DNA of 64,000 nucleotides from Pedococcus aerophilus. GTDB lineage: Bacteria > Actinomycetota > Actinomycetes > Actinomycetales > Dermatophilaceae. The notes under the pieces are model-generated. The model was not told where the DNA came from, made no database searches, and saw nothing but the letters and a program-made list of their open reading frames with translations. Positions 33,704 to 42,105 of the stretch are shown piece by piece. The DNA is taken from positions 450,485-514,484 of the forward strand of contig NZ_BAAARN010000003.1 of the NCBI RefSeq assembly GCF_039532215.1, given 5' to 3'. Positions within the stretch are counted from its first letter, which is position 1. The number at the start of each line of letters is the position of its first letter. A program made the translations under genes and the position numbers.

Positions 33704-34432
33704 GTGCTCGAGGTGCTCCTGCTCGTCGTCGCCGCCCTCGTGGTCGGCTACTCGAAGACCTCCATCGGCGGGTTGTCGGCCATCTCGATCGCGATCTTCG
33801 CCAACGTCATGCCCGCCCGGGAGTCGACGGCGGCGATCCTGCTGCTGCTCATCACCGGCGACGTCGTGGCGGTCTGGAAGTACCGCAGGCACGCCGACTG
33901 GTCCCTGTTGAAACGTCTCGTGCCCAGCGTCCTGCCAGGGCTCGCGCTCGGCGCGGCGTTCCTCGCCGTCGTCGACGACACGGTGCTGCGCCGCTCGATC
34001 GGTGTGCTGCTGCTGGTCCTGGCCGCCCTCCAGCTCGCCCTGCGTTTCCGTTCGCCGGACACCTCGGGCCTGGCCCGATCGCGTCCCGCCGCCCTGGGGA
34101 CCGGTCTCGCAGCAGGGTTCACCACCATGACGGCCAACGCCGCCGGGTCGGTGATGACGCTCTACCTCGTCGCGCGAGGGGTGGAGAAGAGCAGGTTCCT
34201 CGGGACGGGCGCGCTGTTCTTCTTCGGGGTCAACCTCTGCAAGATCCCGTTCAGCGCCGGGCTCGGGCTGTTCACCGCGGAGACGCTCCGGCGGACGGTC
34301 CTGCTCATCCCGTTCGTGCTGCTCGGGACGTGGGCCGGGCTGCACACCGCGCGACGGCTCAGCCAGGAACGCTTCGACCAGGCGGTGCTCGCCGCGACCA
34401 TCGTCTCGGCCGTGGCGCTCGTCGCCCGCTGA
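33704..34432 (+). CDS. TSUP (TauE/SafE) family permease
   Basis: The 242-residue protein has 7-8 helices and the duplicated TSUP domain pattern (VVGYSKTSIGGLSAI and GLAAGFTTMTANAAGSVMTLYL). Members move sulfite, sulfoacetate, taurine or other organic anions. It has no enzyme partner nearby. Its stop is 4 bp from the convergent iolD stop, with no room for a terminator between. Confidence 0.82.
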   Translation: MLEVLLLVVAALVVGYSKTSIGGLSAISIAIFANVMPARESTAAILLLLITGDVVAVWKYRRHADWSLLKRLVPSVLPGLALGAAFLAVVDDTVLRRSIGVLLLVLAALQLALRFRSPDTSGLARSRPAALGTGLAAGFTTMTANAAGSVMTLYLVARGVEKSRFLGTGALFFFGVNLCKIPFSAGLGLFTAETLRRTVLLIPFVLLGTWAGLHTARRLSQERFDQAVLAATIVSAVALVAR

Positions 34433-34436
34433 GCGC

Positions 34437-36407
34437 CTACTGGTCCTGCGGGCCGACGAGCGGACGCTGGTTCTTCTTGTGCTCGACGTACTCCGCGTAG
34501 GCCCGCTGCGTCGACGCCAGCTCGGACTCGGCGCTGACCGGGACGTCCCACCAGCTGTCGCTGTCGGGGGCGAAGACGGTCGGGTCGGTCTCGACGTGGA
34601 TGACCACCGGACCGCCGTCAGCAGGAGCCGCCTTGGCCTCCTTGACCGCCTGCTCGAGCTCGGCGCGCGAGTGCACCTCGATGACGTGGGCACCGAGGCT
34701 GCGGGCGTTGGCCGCCAGGTCCACCGGTAGCGGGGCCCCGTCGAGTCGTCCCGACGCCTGGTCGCGGTAGCGGTAGCGCGTGCCGAACCGCTGCGAGCCC
34801 AACGACTCCGACAGCGACCCGATCGAGTGGAAGCCATGGTTCTGGACGAGCACCACGACGACCTTGACCCGCTCCTGCACCGCGGTGACGAGCTCGGTCG
34901 GCATCATGAGGTAGCCGCCGTCACCGACCATCGCGAACACGTCACGACTCGGGTCCGCGAGCCGGATCCCGATGGACGCCGGGACCTCGTAACCCATACA
35001 GGAGTAGCCGTACTCCACGTGGTAGCCCTTGCGGTCACGGACCCGCCACAGCTTGTGCAGGTCTCCGGGCATCGACCCGGCGGCGCACAGGACCACGTCG
35101 CGCGGGTCGGTCCGCTCGTTGACGACGCCGAGCACCTCGGCCTGGGTCAGCAGGCCCGGCGCCAGGGTGTCGGTCACCTCCGCAGAGGGTTCGTATGCAG
35201 CGACGACCTTCTCGTCCCAGGCCTGCCACAGCGTGACCTGGCGTTCGCGGTAGGACGTGTCGACGGAGTACCCGTCGAGCGCGGCGGTCAGTGCGGACAG
35301 GGCGGCACGCGCGTCGGCGACCACCGGCAGCCCGGCCTGCTTCCCGGCGTCGAACCGCGCGACGTTGATGTTGACGAACCGGACACCCTTGTCCCGGAAG
35401 GCCGTTCGCGAGGCTGTCGTGAAGTCGCTCCAGCGCGTGCCGATGCCGATGACCACGTCGGCCTCGGCGGCGAGAGCGTTGGCAGCCGTGGTGCCGGTCG
35501 ACCCGACGGCCCCCATGAGCTGCGGGTGTCCGTGCACGAGCGAGCCCTTGCCGGCCTGGGTCTCCCCGACGGGGATGCCGGTGGCGTCGCAGAAGTCCGA
35601 CAGCGCCGACTCCGCGCCGGAGTAGTGGACACCGCCTCCGGCGACGACGAAGGGCCTTGAGGCAGAACGGATCAGCGCTGCCGCGTCGTCGATGTCCACG
35701 GCCTCGGGGACGGGTCGGGCGATCCGCCAGGTGCGCTCGGCGAAGAGCTCGACGGGCCAGTCGAACGCCTCGGCCTGCACGTCCTGCGGCAGGGCGATCG
35801 TGACGGCACCGGTCGCGGCGGGGTCGGTGAGCACCCGCATCGCCGCCAGCAATGCCGACGGCAGCTGCTCTGGGCGGTTGACGCGGTCGAAGAACGCCGA
35901 GAGCGGCCGGAACGCGTCGTTGACGGTGACGTCCGCGGCATACGGCTGCTCGAGCTCCTGGAGCACCGGGGCGGCGACACGTGTCGCGAACGTGCCCGAG
36001 GGCAGCAGCAGCACCGGGATCCGGTTGATCGTCGCGAGCGCAGCGCCGGTGAGCATGTTGGTCGAGCCCGGGCCGACCGAGGCGGTGCAGGCCCACGTCT
36101 GGAGCCGGTCCTTGTGCTTGGCGTAGCCGACGGCGGTGTGGACCATCGCCTGCTCGTTGCGGGCGAGGACGTACGGCAGGTGCCGGTCGTGGTCAGCCGA
36201 GTCGTCGGCGAGCTCGCCCTGGAGCAGCGCCTGGCCGATGCCGGCGACGTTGCCGTGGCCGAAGATGCCGAAGCACCCGGCGAAGAGCTTCTGCCGCTCG
36301 CCGTCACGCTCGCTCCACTGCTCGCCGAGGAACCGCACGACGGCCTGGGCCACGGTGAGGCGGACGGTCGACGCTCCGGTCGCGGACGCGGGTTCAGCAG
36401 CGGTCAT
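34437..36407 (-). CDS. iolD: 3D-(3,5/4)-trihydroxycyclohexane-1,2-dione hydrolase
   Basis: IolD opens the ring of diketo-inositol to 5-deoxy-glucuronate with thiamine diphosphate. The 656-residue product shows the ThDP family layout with the activating Glu region near AMVHTAVGYAKHKDR, GPGSTNMLTGAA, and the cofactor motif GDGGYLMMP followed by VQN. It is the last gene of the operon, with an ATGA overlap with iolB. Enough identity is visible for a firm assignment; the start at 36407 is fixed by the overlap. Confidence 0.92.
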   Translation of the reverse strand: MTAAEPASATGASTVRLTVAQAVVRFLGEQWSERDGERQKLFAGCFGIFGHGNVAGIGQALLQGELADDSADHDRHLPYVLARNEQAMVHTAVGYAKHKDRLQTWACTASVGPGSTNMLTGAALATINRIPVLLLPSGTFATRVAAPVLQELEQPYAADVTVNDAFRPLSAFFDRVNRPEQLPSALLAAMRVLTDPAATGAVTIALPQDVQAEAFDWPVELFAERTWRIARPVPEAVDIDDAAALIRSASRPFVVAGGGVHYSGAESALSDFCDATGIPVGETQAGKGSLVHGHPQLMGAVGSTGTTAANALAAEADVVIGIGTRWSDFTTASRTAFRDKGVRFVNINVARFDAGKQAGLPVVADARAALSALTAALDGYSVDTSYRERQVTLWQAWDEKVVAAYEPSAEVTDTLAPGLLTQAEVLGVVNERTDPRDVVLCAAGSMPGDLHKLWRVRDRKGYHVEYGYSCMGYEVPASIGIRLADPSRDVFAMVGDGGYLMMPTELVTAVQERVKVVVVLVQNHGFHSIGSLSESLGSQRFGTRYRYRDQASGRLDGAPLPVDLAANARSLGAHVIEVHSRAELEQAVKEAKAAPADGGPVVIHVETDPTVFAPDSDSWWDVPVSAESELASTQRAYAEYVEHKKNQRPLVGPQDQ

Positions 36408-37309
36408 CGGGTCCCTCCCAGGGGCAGTCGCGGGTCGACGTCCTGACCCTTCCAGGTCTGGCGCACCCAGCCGTGGGCCGGGTCGTCGCAGATCAGCCAG
36501 GCCCGCTCGGCGCCGGGGCCGGCCATGACGTTGAGGTAGTAGAGGTCGTAGCCGGGGACGGCCATCGCGGGGCCGTGCCAGCCGTGCGGCACGAGGACGA
36601 CGTCACCGGTACGCACCTCGGCGAGCACGTCGATCGGACGCTCGTCGGTCCCGTAGACCCGTTGGTAGCCAACGGGATCTGCGTCGTCGGGGGCGGGTGA
36701 GCCGGCGGACACCTGCACCTCGAAGTAGTAGATCTCCTCGAGCTCGGTCTCGACGCCCTCGCGCTCCTCGTCGTGCTTGTGCGGCGGGTAGGAGCTCCAG
36801 TTGCCGCCCGGCGTGATGACCTCGCAGGCGATGATCGAGTCAGCGTCGAGGACGCCGGGGATGCCGAAGTTGCGGACCTCCCGGCTGGCGACACCCGCGC
36901 CGCGCAGCTCGACCGGCACCTCGGCTGCAGGCAGGTGCCGGAACGCGGGGGCCTGCGGTGCCGCTGCCCGCGCCGCGCAGACCGCCACCCGGGCGGGCCC
37001 GTCGTGGGCGACCACGGTGAAGCCACGGTCACGGGCCACGTAGGCGACATCCGTGGGGCCGGCGAAGACCGAGGCGCGCCCGGCGAGCACCGCCGAGTCC
37101 TCCTCCGAGGACACGGTGACCGTTCCCGACAGCGGGACGACGACGTGCTCCCACTTTCCCGCCGCGAACTCACGACGCTCCCCGGCATCCAGCCGACCGG
37201 CATACAGGCCGGTGTGCTGCCAGCCCTCGACGGCCTGGTCGATCGCGACCTCCCACCCACGGTCGGCGACGGTGCCGAGCGGACGCACCCAACGGGCGTT
37301 GTCGCTCAC
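36404..37309 (-). CDS. iolB: 5-deoxy-glucuronate isomerase
   Basis: IolB converts 5-deoxy-glucuronate to 2-deoxy-5-keto-gluconate. The 301-residue bicupin shows the metal site in SSYPPHKHDEEREG and the later HGWHGPAMAVPGYDLYYLNVMAGP, the family fingerprint. It starts at GTG 37309 inside the aldolase stop and overlaps iolD by 4 bp. Confidence 0.93.
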   Translation of the reverse strand: MSDNARWVRPLGTVADRGWEVAIDQAVEGWQHTGLYAGRLDAGERREFAAGKWEHVVVPLSGTVTVSSEEDSAVLAGRASVFAGPTDVAYVARDRGFTVVAHDGPARVAVCAARAAAPQAPAFRHLPAAEVPVELRGAGVASREVRNFGIPGVLDADSIIACEVITPGGNWSSYPPHKHDEEREGVETELEEIYYFEVQVSAGSPAPDDADPVGYQRVYGTDERPIDVLAEVRTGDVVLVPHGWHGPAMAVPGYDLYYLNVMAGPGAERAWLICDDPAHGWVRQTWKGQDVDPRLPLGGTR

Positions 37310-38199
37310 CGGCTCACCCCGTGCACGAGCTCGGCGGCGATGTCGACCGCAGCACCGACGTCACTATCCGGCGGGTAGAGCAGGGCCCGGCCGACGACGA
37401 GACCGCGCACGGCTGGCAGGTCGAGCGCCTTGCCCCAGGAGGCATAGGTCTCGTGGGGGTCACCCACGGGGTCGCCACCGAGCAGGAGCGTCGGCAGCGT
37501 CGTCGCGTCCATGACCCGCGGCAGGTCGTCGACGACCGGCAGCTTGAGCCAGGTGTGGGCGCTGGACGCGCCCAGGGCCGAGGCCACGTGGATCGAGGTG
37601 ATGACGGAGTCGGGGTCGAGCAGGTTGACCACGCGCCCGTCGCGGCGCTGCGACAGGAACGGCTCGACCATCGCCATGAGGCCCAGCTCGGCGAGCTCGG
37701 TCACCGCCTGCGCGCTGGACTCCAGAGTGCGCACGGTGCCCGGGTCGTCGAACGCGATGCGGGTCAGCATCTTGCCGCCGTCGAGCCCGAGGGCCGCGAG
37801 GTCGCTGGCGCGATAGGCGGTGAAGCGGTCGTCCAGCTCGAACGAGGAGCCCTGCAGCCCACCGCGGTTCATCGAGCCGACGACGACCTTTCCCTCGAGG
37901 GCTCCGAGCAGCAGCAGGTCGTCGAGGATGTCGGGGGTGCCGAGGACACCGTCGACACCGGGTCGCGCGAGCGCGGTGACGAGGCGCTCGAGCAGGTCGG
38001 TGCGGCTGGCCATGGCCCGCGGTTGGTTGCGGACACCGAGCGCCGCGCGTGCCGGGTGGTCGGCGGCGACGAGCAGCATCCGTCCGTCGCGGCGCACGAC
38101 CTGGCGCAGCCGGCGGTTCTCCCACTCCTCGCCGATGCGGTGCGGCTCCCGCGCCCGGATCTCGGTGAGGTCGGCGACGTTGACGCGGGGGGCGGTCAT
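37306..38199 (-). CDS. Cgl0158-type (beta/alpha)8-barrel aldolase
   Basis: The 297-residue protein belongs to the Cgl0158 family, known from the Corynebacterium glutamicum iol cluster. It has an AADHPAR motif near the start of the barrel and a C-terminal VVGRALLYPPDSD phosphate-site loop. It probably replaces IolJ, cleaving 2-deoxy-5-keto-gluconate-6-phosphate to dihydroxyacetone phosphate and malonate semialdehyde. This is inferred from position between iolC and iolB. It overlaps both neighbours by 4 bp. Confidence 0.82.
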   Translation of the reverse strand: MTAPRVNVADLTEIRAREPHRIGEEWENRRLRQVVRRDGRMLLVAADHPARAALGVRNQPRAMASRTDLLERLVTALARPGVDGVLGTPDILDDLLLLGALEGKVVVGSMNRGGLQGSSFELDDRFTAYRASDLAALGLDGGKMLTRIAFDDPGTVRTLESSAQAVTELAELGLMAMVEPFLSQRRDGRVVNLLDPDSVITSIHVASALGASSAHTWLKLPVVDDLPRVMDATTLPTLLLGGDPVGDPHETYASWGKALDLPAVRGLVVGRALLYPPDSDVGAAVDIAAELVHGVSR

Positions 38200-39215
38200 G
38201 ACCGGCTCCCGGCCGGGGCGCGCCCTGCGAGCAGCGCCTCCACCTCGGCGGTCGTGGGCATGGCCGTCGAGCACTCGAGCTTGGAGGCCACGACGGCCCC
38301 GGCGACGTTGGCGAACTCCAGCGTGCGACGCAGGTCCCAGCCCTCCAGCAGACCGAGGCAGAGCGCACCACCGAAGGCGTCACCGGCACCGAGCCCGTTG
38401 ACCACCTCGACGGGGAACGGTGGCACCTCGACGCGTTCGTCGCGCGTCGCGGCCAGCACCCCCTTGGGTCCCTGCTTCACCACGGCGAGCTCGACGCCGC
38501 GCTCGAGGAGGGCGTCGGCGGCACGCTGCGGGTCGGTCTCGCCGACGGCGACCTGGCACTCCTCGCGGTTGCCGACGGCGACGGTCACGTGCTCGAGGGC
38601 CTGATCCACCTGCGCACTCGCCTCCTCCGGGTGCGGCCAGAACATCGGCCGGTAGTCGAGGTCCAGGACGGTGTGGATGCGTCGGCCGCGCGCCTGCCAG
38701 GCGGCGAGGTGCGCAGCGCGGCTTGGCTCCTGCGAGAGGCCGGTGACGGTCGCCCAGAAGATCCGGGCGTCCCGGATCGCCTCGATCGGCAGCTCGTCGG
38801 CCTCGATCATCAGGTCGGGGGCGATGGGGTAGCGGTAGAAGTACAGCGGGAAGTCGTCCGGTGGGTGCACCTCGCAGAACGTCACCGGTGTGGGTGGGCC
38901 CTCCACGGCGGTGACGAACTCGTCGTCGACGCCGAACTCACGCAGCGCCCGGTGGATGTACCGCCCGAACGGGTCGTCACCGGTGCGGGTCAGCAGCGCC
39001 GTCCGCAGCCCGTGCCGCGCGGCGGCGACAGAGACGTTGGTGGCGCTGCCGCCGAGGAACTTCTGGAACGTCTCGACGTCCTCGAGCCCCACCCCGTGCT
39101 GGAGCGGATAGATGTCGACCCCGGTGCGCCCCACCGCCACGACATCGTACGGCGCGGACCCACCAGCGGTTCCGGCCTCACCCGGGCGGTCGCTCACGGT
39201 CCCATCCGACACCAC
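38196..39215 (-). CDS. iolC: 5-dehydro-2-deoxygluconokinase
   Basis: IolC phosphorylates 2-deoxy-5-keto-gluconate. The 339-residue PfkB-family kinase has GGSATNVSVAAARHG near the N-terminus and the catalytic GAGDAFGGAL motif. It starts at GTG 39215, 1 bp after the iolE stop, with GAGGAG inside the end of iolE as its ribosome-binding site. The stop overlaps the aldolase start by 4 bp. Confidence 0.92.
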   Translation of the reverse strand: MVSDGTVSDRPGEAGTAGGSAPYDVVAVGRTGVDIYPLQHGVGLEDVETFQKFLGGSATNVSVAAARHGLRTALLTRTGDDPFGRYIHRALREFGVDDEFVTAVEGPPTPVTFCEVHPPDDFPLYFYRYPIAPDLMIEADELPIEAIRDARIFWATVTGLSQEPSRAAHLAAWQARGRRIHTVLDLDYRPMFWPHPEEASAQVDQALEHVTVAVGNREECQVAVGETDPQRAADALLERGVELAVVKQGPKGVLAATRDERVEVPPFPVEVVNGLGAGDAFGGALCLGLLEGWDLRRTLEFANVAGAVVASKLECSTAMPTTAEVEALLAGRAPAGSRS

Positions 39216-39216
39216 G

Positions 39217-40179
39217 TCAGCTCCTCACGCTCGGCGAAGCGCCCTCGGCCACCTCGAGCAGGTGGTCGAGACTGGTCCGCACCGCACCGATGGGACCATC
39301 ACGACCGGGGTCGGCGGGCAGGATGGTGTCCTGCTCCAGGACGTACCACCCGTCATACCCCTGCGCCTCGAGCGCGCCGACGATGGCGGCGATGTCGACG
39401 TCGCCCTCGCCGAGGGGGACGTACATGCCGGCGGCGACGGCCTCGGTGTAGGTGGCCTCGCCGGACTGCACCTGGCGCGCCCAGTCGAGCCTGACGTCCT
39501 TGAGGTGCACGTGGGCGATCCGCTCGGGCGACGTGACCGCCACGGCGACGGGGTCACCGCCGCCGATGAGGAGGTGGCCGGTGTCGAGGCACAGCCCGAT
39601 GCGGCTGCCTGCGAGCACCCGTGCCGTCTCGTCGCCGCTCTCGATCATCGTGCCGACGTGCGGGTGCAGCGTCGCGGTCAGGCCACGGGTCGACGCCGCC
39701 TCGCTGATGCGGTCGAGGTTGGCGAGCAGGGCGGTCCACGCGGCGTCGTCGAGGACCGGACGCTCGTCGTAGCCGTCCATCCCGGAGGCTGCTGCGAGGA
39801 CCACGGTCGAGGCCCCGGCACGGACGAGGGCCTCCATGGCCGGCTCGACGTCGGGCAGCGGGTCGTGCGCAGGATCGTGCAGGACGACGGGCACGAACTG
39901 CCCGACCGCGTGCAGTCCGTGAGCCGCTAGCGTGCGTGCGCGCTCGTCCAGGTCCTCGGGCAGGAAGCCATCAGGGCCGAACTCTGTTGCGGCCAGACCG
40001 ATCTCGGCCATCTGCGTCAGGACGGTCTCGGCGTCGTACTGCCACCCCCAGCCCGGCACCTCGCAGACGCCCCACGAGATGGGGGCGCCGGCCACACGCT
40101 GCGCGACAGGGCGGCGCCCGCCGCCCTGTCCCTGGGGCCCCTCCGGCTGCTCCACGGAGTGCTCGACGTCGGCGCTCAC
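39217..40179 (-). CDS. iolE: Inosose dehydratase
   Basis: IolE dehydrates 2-keto-myo-inositol to the diketone used by IolD. The 320-residue xylose-isomerase-like barrel has the APISWGVCEVPGWG signature at about residue 32 and metal-ligand regions LHPHVGT and HVHLKDVR. It starts at GTG 40179, overlapping iolG by 4 bp. Confidence 0.92.
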   Translation of the reverse strand: MSADVEHSVEQPEGPQGQGGGRRPVAQRVAGAPISWGVCEVPGWGWQYDAETVLTQMAEIGLAATEFGPDGFLPEDLDERARTLAAHGLHAVGQFVPVVLHDPAHDPLPDVEPAMEALVRAGASTVVLAAASGMDGYDERPVLDDAAWTALLANLDRISEAASTRGLTATLHPHVGTMIESGDETARVLAGSRIGLCLDTGHLLIGGGDPVAVAVTSPERIAHVHLKDVRLDWARQVQSGEATYTEAVAAGMYVPLGEGDVDIAAIVGALEAQGYDGWYVLEQDTILPADPGRDGPIGAVRTSLDHLLEVAEGASPSVRS

Positions 40180-41180
40180 AGCCCCTCCACCTCGTCGAGC
40201 CGGACCACGCGGCCCTCACGGCGGGAGGTGTCGCAGGCCTCGGCGATCCGGAACGCCTGCAACGCATCGGCGACGGTGCACGGCGAGGGGATGGCTCCCC
40301 GCGCGACGTCGGCGAAGGCCGTGAGCTCGGCGCGGTAGGCCGGCAGGAAGCGGTCCATGAACGACACGTGCACCGGACCCGGGGGGAACGACACCCCCGG
40401 CTCGACCGATCGCAACGCCAGCGAGTCGTCGAGCCCGACGGCGACGCTGCCCCGGCTGCCGACGACCTCGAGCCGCACGTCGTGCCCCTGGCCGGTGTAT
40501 CGCGAGGACGACACCTGGGCGATGGTGCCGTCGTCGAGGGTGAGGATGGCCGCAGCCGTGTCGACGTCGCCCGCCTCGGAGAAGAACGACTCCCCCTTGT
40601 TCGATCCGGTGGCGAAGACGGACACGACCTCGCGTCCGGTGACGAACCGGATGATGTCGAAGTCGTGGACGTTGCAGTCCCGGAAGATCCCGCCACTGGT
40701 CGGGATGTATGCCGCGTGCGGCGGGGCCTGGTCGCCGGTCACCGCGCGCAGGGTGTGCAGGAAGCCCAGGTCGCCGCTGGTGACGGCCTCGGCCGCGGCG
40801 CGGTAGCCGGCGTCGAAACGTCGCTGGAACCCGATGTGCACCGGGACGTCCGCGCTCGCCTCGAGCTTGGCGAGCTCCAGGCTCTCGGCGAGGGTGCCGG
40901 CCACCGGCTTCTCGCAGAAGGTGGGCACCCCGGCCTCGATCCCGGCCCGGATCAGCGAGGCGTGCGCGTTCGTGGCCGCAGCGATGACGAAGCCGTCGAC
41001 CCCCTCGGCCAGCAGCGCCTCCGGGGACTCGGCCCAGGCCACCCCCAGCTGCTCGGCGACGGCCCGGCCGACTTCGGCGTTGACATCGGTGACGACGAGG
41101 TCGTCCACCACGGGGAGGGCTTTGAGGGTGTCGGCGTGGAAGGCGCCGATGCGTCCGACGCCGGCGAGGCCGATGCGCAT
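40176..41180 (-). CDS. iolG: Inositol 2-dehydrogenase
   Basis: IolG oxidises myo-inositol to 2-keto-myo-inositol with NAD+. The 334-residue protein has a Rossmann N-terminus (MRIGLAGVGRIG), the catalytic CEKPVAG motif and the KxxxxH pair region around DCNVHDFDIIR. GGAG lies 6 nt before the ATG at 41180. It is first in a six-gene operon with overlapping starts and stops. No inositol transporter or iolA is in the window. Confidence 0.93.
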   Translation of the reverse strand: MRIGLAGVGRIGAFHADTLKALPVVDDLVVTDVNAEVGRAVAEQLGVAWAESPEALLAEGVDGFVIAAATNAHASLIRAGIEAGVPTFCEKPVAGTLAESLELAKLEASADVPVHIGFQRRFDAGYRAAAEAVTSGDLGFLHTLRAVTGDQAPPHAAYIPTSGGIFRDCNVHDFDIIRFVTGREVVSVFATGSNKGESFFSEAGDVDTAAAILTLDDGTIAQVSSSRYTGQGHDVRLEVVGSRGSVAVGLDDSLALRSVEPGVSFPPGPVHVSFMDRFLPAYRAELTAFADVARGAIPSPCTVADALQAFRIAEACDTSRREGRVVRLDEVEGL

Positions 41181-41221
41181 GACTGCTCCGTTCAGGGCGA
41201 GCTCGGGAAGTACGACGCCAC

Positions 41222-41267
41222 AGCCTGACAAGTGGGTCGACAACGTGTCAAGCATATGTCCTGACAT
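41222..41267. promoter_or_regulatory. iol operon promoter and ATGTCCTGACAT operator
   Basis: On the minus strand a perfect -35 TTGACA (41251-41246) is followed by a -10 TCAGGC or CAGGCT (17 or 18 bp away). Just upstream lies the symmetric ATGTC-CT-GACAT (41256-41267) and a half-site ATGTCC (41272-41277). The region is shared with the divergent GntR gene, the likely regulator. Confidence 0.7.
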
Positions 41268-41300
41268 TCTCATGTCCTCTAGTCCACCGCTCCGACCCAC

Positions 41301-41306
41301 TATTCT
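41301..41306 (+). promoter_or_regulatory. -10 box of the GntR gene
   Basis: TATTCT ends 7 nt before the ATG at 41314, the clearest TANNNT leaderless-type promoter in the window. Confidence 0.65.
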
Positions 41307-41313
41307 TTCGGCC

Positions 41314-42051
41314 ATGGTGAAGCAGATCGGCGTCCGGATTGACCGGGCCTCCCCCGTGCCGCTCTACCACCAGCTCTCCCAGCAGCTCTCAGCCGCGATC
41401 ACGAGCGGCGACCTCCAGCCGGGCGACCCGTTCGAGAACGAGATCGCCCTCGGCGAACGGCTCGGGCTGTCCCGTCCCACGGTCCGCCGCGCGTTCCAGG
41501 AGCTGGTGTCACAGGGACTGCTCGTGCGCCGACGCGGCCTGGGCACCACCGTCGCCAACCGCAAGGTCCACCGTCGGGCCGAGCTCACCAGCCTGTGGGA
41601 CGACCTGGCCCGCGCCGGCGACACCCCGACCACGACCGTCCTGTCGCACGAGCTGGTGCAGGACGAGGTCGCCGCCGCGGCCCTCGACCTGCCCGCCGAC
41701 ACCGTGCTGCTGTGCATCCAGCGGCTGCGCTCCGCCGGGACGACGCCGCTGGCGGTGATGCGCAACTGGCTGCCCCCGGCCGTCGGCGAGATCGCCCGGG
41801 ACCAGCTCGAGCAGGAGGGCCTCTACGCGGTCCTGCGCGAGCGCGGCATCCGCCCGGTCGTGGCCCACCAGAACATTGGCGCCCGCATGCCCACGGCGGC
41901 AGAGCGCCGGCACCTGCGGATCCGGGGGACCGAACCGGTGCTCACCATGACGCGCAGCGCCTTCGACGCCGCAGGCAAGGCCGTCGAGTACGGCGACCAC
42001 TGCTACAAGGCGTCGAGCTACAGCATCGACGTCATGGTCGACGAGCGCTGA
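41314..42051 (+). CDS. GntR-family regulator (HutC subfamily), probable iol regulator
   Basis: The 245-residue protein has a GntR winged helix (VPLYHQLSQQLSAAITSGDL, then RLGLSRPTVRRAFQELVSQG) and a UTRA effector domain. It is divergent from the iol operon with an operator-like palindrome between, so it probably represses iol genes until an inositol-derived metabolite binds. The start ATG at 41314 is set by the -10 position. Confidence 0.88.
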   Translation: MVKQIGVRIDRASPVPLYHQLSQQLSAAITSGDLQPGDPFENEIALGERLGLSRPTVRRAFQELVSQGLLVRRRGLGTTVANRKVHRRAELTSLWDDLARAGDTPTTTVLSHELVQDEVAAAALDLPADTVLLCIQRLRSAGTTPLAVMRNWLPPAVGEIARDQLEQEGLYAVLRERGIRPVVAHQNIGARMPTAAERRHLRIRGTEPVLTMTRSAFDAAGKAVEYGDHCYKASSYSIDVMVDER

Positions 42052-42105
42052 GCGCACCCCTCAGCGGCGGCGGCGCCCAGCGGCGTACCTTGCGACGTGG
42101 CACGG